Shown piece after piece: positions 4,990 through 7,494 of a stretch of DNA of 7,494 bases. Each line of letters opens with the position of its first letter. The first letter of the stretch is position 1. Origin of the DNA: Verrucomicrobia bacterium UBA7008 (lineage in GTDB: Bacteria > Verrucomicrobiota > Kiritimatiellia > RFP12 > UBA1067); the NCBI GenBank assembly GCA_002449695.1, contig DJXI01000075.1, forward strand, positions 1-7,494, in the 5' to 3' direction. Under the pieces are notes generated by a model. That model saw only the letters and a program-made list of their open reading frames with translations. It did not search any database and had not been told where the DNA came from. A program made the translations under genes and the position numbers.

Positions 4990-6093
4990 ATGAGATCGAA
5001 GACCAAATTCAAGAAACCGCCGTTTACGGTGGACCGCTCGCGATACGGCGATCTGGCCGAGCAGATCGCGGCGGGGCTGCGCACCGCGATCGAGACGGGC
5101 TACTACAAGCCGGGCGACGTGCTGCCGCCGGTGCGCGAACTCGGAGAAATCCTCGGCGTCAGCATGGGCATCGCCGTGCAGGCGGTGTCGATGATTCGCG
5201 AGGAAAGCCTCATCAGCCCCCGCCCGCGCGTCGGCAGCGTCGTCTGCGCGCCGGACCGCCCGCTGTGGAAGGGGCACGTGGTCACGGTCATCCCGCCGGG
5301 GGTGTACAACCCGTCGGACACCGCCGTCCACGCGGTGCTGCGCGACCGCCTCACCGCCGCGGGCTATCTCGTGACGCCCGTCACGGTGGCGGAGACGCGC
5401 CCTCGCCGCTTCGACGACTTTTCCCTCCTCGACACGGTTCTGCGCCAGCAGACCGACCTCGTGGTGCAGCTCCACCGCCAGGAGAACATCACGCGCTGGC
5501 TCTCGAAGCGCGGCCTTCCGTTCGTGCGGCTGGCGAATGACGATGCGGCGCCGCCCAACTGCATCGGCGTCGTGCGCCGCGACTTCGCCCGCGCGCTCCC
5601 GGACTTCGCCGCGCACTGCCGCGAGGCGGGCGTGAAGTCCGTGCTCCAGGTGGCGGACATCCTGCGCGCCGACGCGACGGAGCTGCTTGCCCGCGACGGC
5701 ATCCGCGTCGAAACCCTCCGCACCCCCCGCGCGCTGGTGAACGGCCCCGGATACGACTTCGCGGACTGGGCGACGGTCGAGTTCACGAAGCGCCTCGCGA
5801 AGGGGCGCGGCTGGCTCCCCGACCTCCTCTTCTTCCAGAACGACCACCTCGCCTCCGGCGCGCTCCAGGCGATGGGCTTCGCCGGCCTCCGCATCCCGGA
5901 GGACGTCCGCGTCGTCTCCTGGGCGAACCGCCGCTACGGCCCGTTCTTTTTCAAGCCGGTGACGCGCATGGAGCTGGACAACGCCGCCGTCGGTGCCACG
6001 CTGGCGGACTGCGTGATGGAATACCTCAAGGGCGGCTCGTTCCCGGCGGACGTCGTTGTCGGGCCGGACTACATCCGAGGGGAGACGCTGTGA
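4990..6093 (+). CDS. GntR-family regulator with LacI-type sugar-sensing domain
   Basis: A 367-residue protein. Residues 19-86 are a GntR winged helix: YGDLAEQIAAGLRTAIETG, then YYKPGDVLPPVRELGEILGV (38-57) and the recognition-helix region with ISPRPRVGSVV (75-85), which forms the wing. Residues 95-365 are a LacI/periplasmic-binding-like effector domain, recognised by LPDLLFFQNDHLASGALQAM (276-295) and IPEDVRVVSWANRR (302-315). This domain order matches the GntR-LacI hybrids typified by Bacillus AraR, usually sugar-responsive repressors. The ATG at 4990 is directly before the lysine-rich N-terminus; no Shine-Dalgarno is visible. It is divergent from the glycosidase, with candidate operators over both promoters, so control of the glycosidase and itself is the simplest model. 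Whether the secreted protein 164 bases downstream is also controlled is open. Ligand unknown. Codons are strongly G/C-ending, like the glycosidase. Confidence 0.93.
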   Translation: MRSKTKFKKPPFTVDRSRYGDLAEQIAAGLRTAIETGYYKPGDVLPPVRELGEILGVSMGIAVQAVSMIREESLISPRPRVGSVVCAPDRPLWKGHVVTVIPPGVYNPSDTAVHAVLRDRLTAAGYLVTPVTVAETRPRRFDDFSLLDTVLRQQTDLVVQLHRQENITRWLSKRGLPFVRLANDDAAPPNCIGVVRRDFARALPDFAAHCREAGVKSVLQVADILRADATELLARDGIRVETLRTPRALVNGPGYDFADWATVEFTKRLAKGRGWLPDLLFFQNDHLASGALQAMGFAGLRIPEDVRVVSWANRRYGPFFFKPVTRMELDNAAVGATLADCVMEYLKGGSFPADVVVGPDYIRGETL

Positions 6094-6137
6094 AATGTTC
6101 ACAAATCTTCAATCTTCATTGTTCATCCATCTGCAAT
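6091..6137. repeat. Dispersed intergenic repeat, copy 2, overlapping the stop codon
   Basis: This copy begins on the TGA stop codon of the GntR-LacI gene and ends with ATCTGCAAT. It matches the copy at 2595-2634. Internally it is a degenerate 7-base repeat: ATCTTCA (6105-6111), ATCTTCA (6112-6118), TTGTTCA (6119-6125), then ATCTGCA (6129-6135). CATTG (6117-6121) and CAATG (6134-6138) are inverted arms, and ACAAAT (6101-6106) with ATTTGT (6142-6147) adds an outer pair. Function unknown. Confidence 0.6.
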
Positions 6138-6151
6138 GCAAATTTGTCTCA

Positions 6152-6175
6152 CGCAGAGCCGCGGAGACCGCAGAG
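6152..6175. repeat. CGCAGAG short tandem repeat
   Basis: Three heptamers, CGCAGAG (6152-6158), CGCGGAG (6160-6166) and CGCAGAG (6169-6175), are separated by one or two bases. From memory, ACGCAGAG-type arrays are widespread intergenic repeats in phylogenetically diverse bacteria, including the PVC group. No role can be assigned. Confidence 0.55.
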
Positions 6176-6188
6176 AACTCTGCATTTT
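6170..6188 (+). terminator. Weak intrinsic-terminator-like hairpin after the GntR-LacI gene
   Basis: GCAGA (6170-6174) and TCTGC (6179-6183) form a 5-pair stem with a GAAC loop, followed by ATTTT. It lies 77 bases after the regulator stop and might end that transcript, separating it from the downstream surface-protein gene. The stem is short and the T-run brief. Confidence 0.3.
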
Positions 6189-6192
6189 GAAT

Positions 6193-6230
6193 CTTTCAAC
6201 TTTCCAACTTTCCAACTTTTCAACCTTTCA
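6193..6230. repeat. 8-bp tandem array upstream of the surface-protein gene
   Basis: Five consecutive units run CTTTCAA, CTTTCCAA, CTTTCCAA, CTTTTCAA and CCTTTCA, a pyrimidine-rich array with a period of about 8 bases and two identical central units. It ends 15 bases before the Shine-Dalgarno of the secreted beta-helix gene, so it lies in its promoter or leader. Copy-number change by slippage could alter expression; this is inferred. Confidence 0.6.
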
Positions 6231-6245
6231 CTCATCCCCTAACCC

Positions 6246-6252
6246 AAAGGAG
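6246..6252 (+). promoter_or_regulatory. Ribosome binding site of the beta-helix surface gene
   Basis: AAAGGAG lies 5 bases before the ATG at 6258, a strong Shine-Dalgarno that fixes the start. It contrasts with the absent or weak sites in front of the other genes here. Confidence 0.75.
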
Positions 6253-6257
6253 AAAAC

Positions 6258-7494
6258 ATGAACAAACCGAATTGGCGCCTGGCGCCCAAAAACGCAACCG
6301 CCGCCGCCGCGCTCGCATTGGCCGCGACCGCCGCCATCTCGGCGATAGCCGACACCTGGTACTGGACGGCTCAAAATGCGACTCCCGCATACTCCTCGGG
6401 CACACTGGCGGATTGGGGCTGCGATGCCAGTCTTGCGGCGAATTGGACGAATTTCGTCACGAGGACACAGGGAGTTCCGGCCGAAGGCGACATCATCAAG
6501 TTTTCCAATCTCTACCACAAGAACAGTTCCGGAATCGGAATCCGAAACATATCCAGTCGCAAATTCGGGGGCGTCGTGTTCGAAAGAGGACAGACGCCGA
6601 TCAAGCAGACGACGCTGAATCTTGCTTCCGGGGCCACCATTTTGTTTGAAAGCGCGGCAAGCGATTCGACATGGACGTGCAACATCGGATGCGAAGGAAC
6701 GAACATAATCAACATCGCCATGGGCAAAAAACTGACGCTGAACTGGCGGAACGTCACGGGACCCGGAGCGACTCTCGTCAAGGACGGAGGTGGTTTCTTT
6801 TTCGCCAACACGCACAGTTCCAGCGATCTCCCTTGCAACGTCGGGACGCTGCTGCTGCGGGCCGGAACATTCGGCTGCCACTACGCCAAGATTCCCGAAG
6901 TCCGGTTCGATTCCGACGATTCATCCGCTCTGCTCCAGCTCGGAACGCGCTCACCGCATGCAAACGACGCCACCTACAACCGTGTCGGCTTCTTCATCGA
7001 GAACGGACTTCTTGCGGAGTCGGACGGCGTGGCCAACACGACGCACGGCGTGACGTCCGCCTACGGACAGAACCTCGTATTCACGGGAACGCCGAAGGTG
7101 CAGGAGATGGTTTTCACCGGCACGTTCTATGGCTCGGCCGGACTTGTTTGGAATCCCGGCGACGCCGCGTATTCGTTTGCCTTCAAGAAGGCGACGCACC
7201 AGACGACGGGGCTTATCGCAGTTTCCAACGGGACGGTGCGTGTCCGCGACGGAGCAAGCTTCCCGAACCTGTCGCAGGTCATGGTGGACGGTTCCAATTC
7301 GCGAATCCGCATCGAGACGTCTGGCGAGGTCTTACCGGCGGCAGCCGTAGCGCTCTCGCAAAGCGGAAAACTGGCGCTTGCCTCCGGCGTCCACGTGTCG
7401 GTGGCGGCGGTGACGGTTGATGGCGTGGCGGTTGGTGCCGGCCTTTACCACGGCGCCGGCGCGACAAGTCAAATGGGCAGCGTGGAGGCGTCGT
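6258..7494 (+). CDS. Secreted beta-helix / autotransporter-associated-repeat-like protein (N-terminal 412 residues, 3' end outside window)
   Basis: The frame is open from the ATG at 6258 to the window edge. Residues 1-31 are a signal peptide: basic start (MNKPNWRLAPK), a long alanine/leucine core, and an AIA cleavage motif, followed by DTWYW. The mature protein is rich in Thr, Ser, Gly and Asn with short alternating strands. LVKDGGGFFFANT (173-185) followed by NVGTLLLRAGTF (194-205) resembles the PATR autotransporter-associated beta-strand repeat pattern (LxKxGxG...LxLxxGTL). TGLIAVSNGTVRVRDGASF (317-335) is a further beta-helix-like turn. The stretch around VTVDGVAVGAGLYHGAG (385-401) recalls the closing segment of such proteins in Kiritimatiellae-like genomes, so the C-terminus may be near. 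No membrane barrel or sorting signal is in view, so surface anchoring is unknown. Codons are less G/C-biased than in the two regulators and the glycosidase. Expression may be shared with the upstream regulator or driven from the repeat-filled spacer. Confidence 0.83.
   Translation, partial: MNKPNWRLAPKNATAAAALALAATAAISAIADTWYWTAQNATPAYSSGTLADWGCDASLAANWTNFVTRTQGVPAEGDIIKFSNLYHKNSSGIGIRNISSRKFGGVVFERGQTPIKQTTLNLASGATILFESAASDSTWTCNIGCEGTNIINIAMGKKLTLNWRNVTGPGATLVKDGGGFFFANTHSSSDLPCNVGTLLLRAGTFGCHYAKIPEVRFDSDDSSALLQLGTRSPHANDATYNRVGFFIENGLLAESDGVANTTHGVTSAYGQNLVFTGTPKVQEMVFTGTFYGSAGLVWNPGDAAYSFAFKKATHQTTGLIAVSNGTVRVRDGASFPNLSQVMVDGSNSRIRIETSGEVLPAAAVALSQSGKLALASGVHVSVAAVTVDGVAVGAGLYHGAGATSQMGSVEAS

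Noticed and set aside
6187..6215. Possible promoter (TTGAAT at 6187-6192) for the beta-helix surface gene
   Set aside because: No acceptable -10 box lies 16-18 bases downstream; the positions are occupied by the CTTTCCAA array.
6105..6230. Possible CRISPR array in the repeat-filled spacer
   Set aside because: Units are only 7-8 bases, contiguous and degenerate, with no unique spacers of constant length.

Overview
The window looks like chromosomal DNA from an uncultured, GC-rich member of the Planctomycetes-Verrucomicrobia-Chlamydiae group, most likely Kiritimatiellota or Lentisphaerae from a gut or other polysaccharide-rich habitat. This is an inference from the gene mix: secreted proteins built of LamG-like or beta-helix modules, sugar-sensing regulators with LacI-type sensor domains, a GHL6-type glycosidase, and AT-rich spacers filled with short degenerate repeats. 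No rRNA or marker gene is present to settle it.

Layout, left to right. (1) 1-1145, minus: the N-terminal 381 residues of a secreted protein with a signal peptide and two copies of a LamG/concanavalin-like module; it runs off the left edge. (2) 1146-1314: a divergent control region with candidate promoters for both flanking genes and a 22-bp-spaced direct repeat of the kind AraC-family proteins bind. (3) 1315-2511, plus: a XylR-type regulator (LacI-like sugar sensor plus AraC DNA-binding domain). (4) 2512-2775: a convergent spacer with hairpins and one copy of a short dispersed repeat. (5) 2776-4818, minus: a cytoplasmic GHL6-like glycoside hydrolase with a beta-galactosidase-trimerisation-like domain. 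(6) 4819-4989: a second divergent control region, with two well-formed sigma70-like promoters, two imperfect palindromes placed over promoter elements, and a G-quadruplex motif. (7) 4990-6093, plus: a GntR-HTH/LacI-sensor hybrid regulator. (8) 6094-6257: an AT-rich spacer packed with three kinds of short repeat. (9) 6258-7494, plus: the first 412 residues of a secreted beta-helix protein resembling autotransporter-associated repeat proteins, cut by the right edge.

The region reads as two adjacent divergons. In each, a regulator with a LacI-type sugar sensor faces away from a likely target: XylR-like against the LamG surface protein, and GntR-LacI against the glycosidase. The two regulators share a sensor type but use unrelated DNA-binding domains. 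A reasonable model is carbohydrate-responsive control of one surface protein and one intracellular glycosidase; the ligands are unknown. No CRISPR array, tRNA, rRNA or transposase was seen. The best candidates for something undescribed are the promoter-centred operator candidates, the repeat family that begins on a stop codon, and the 8-bp tandem array just upstream of the right-edge surface gene.
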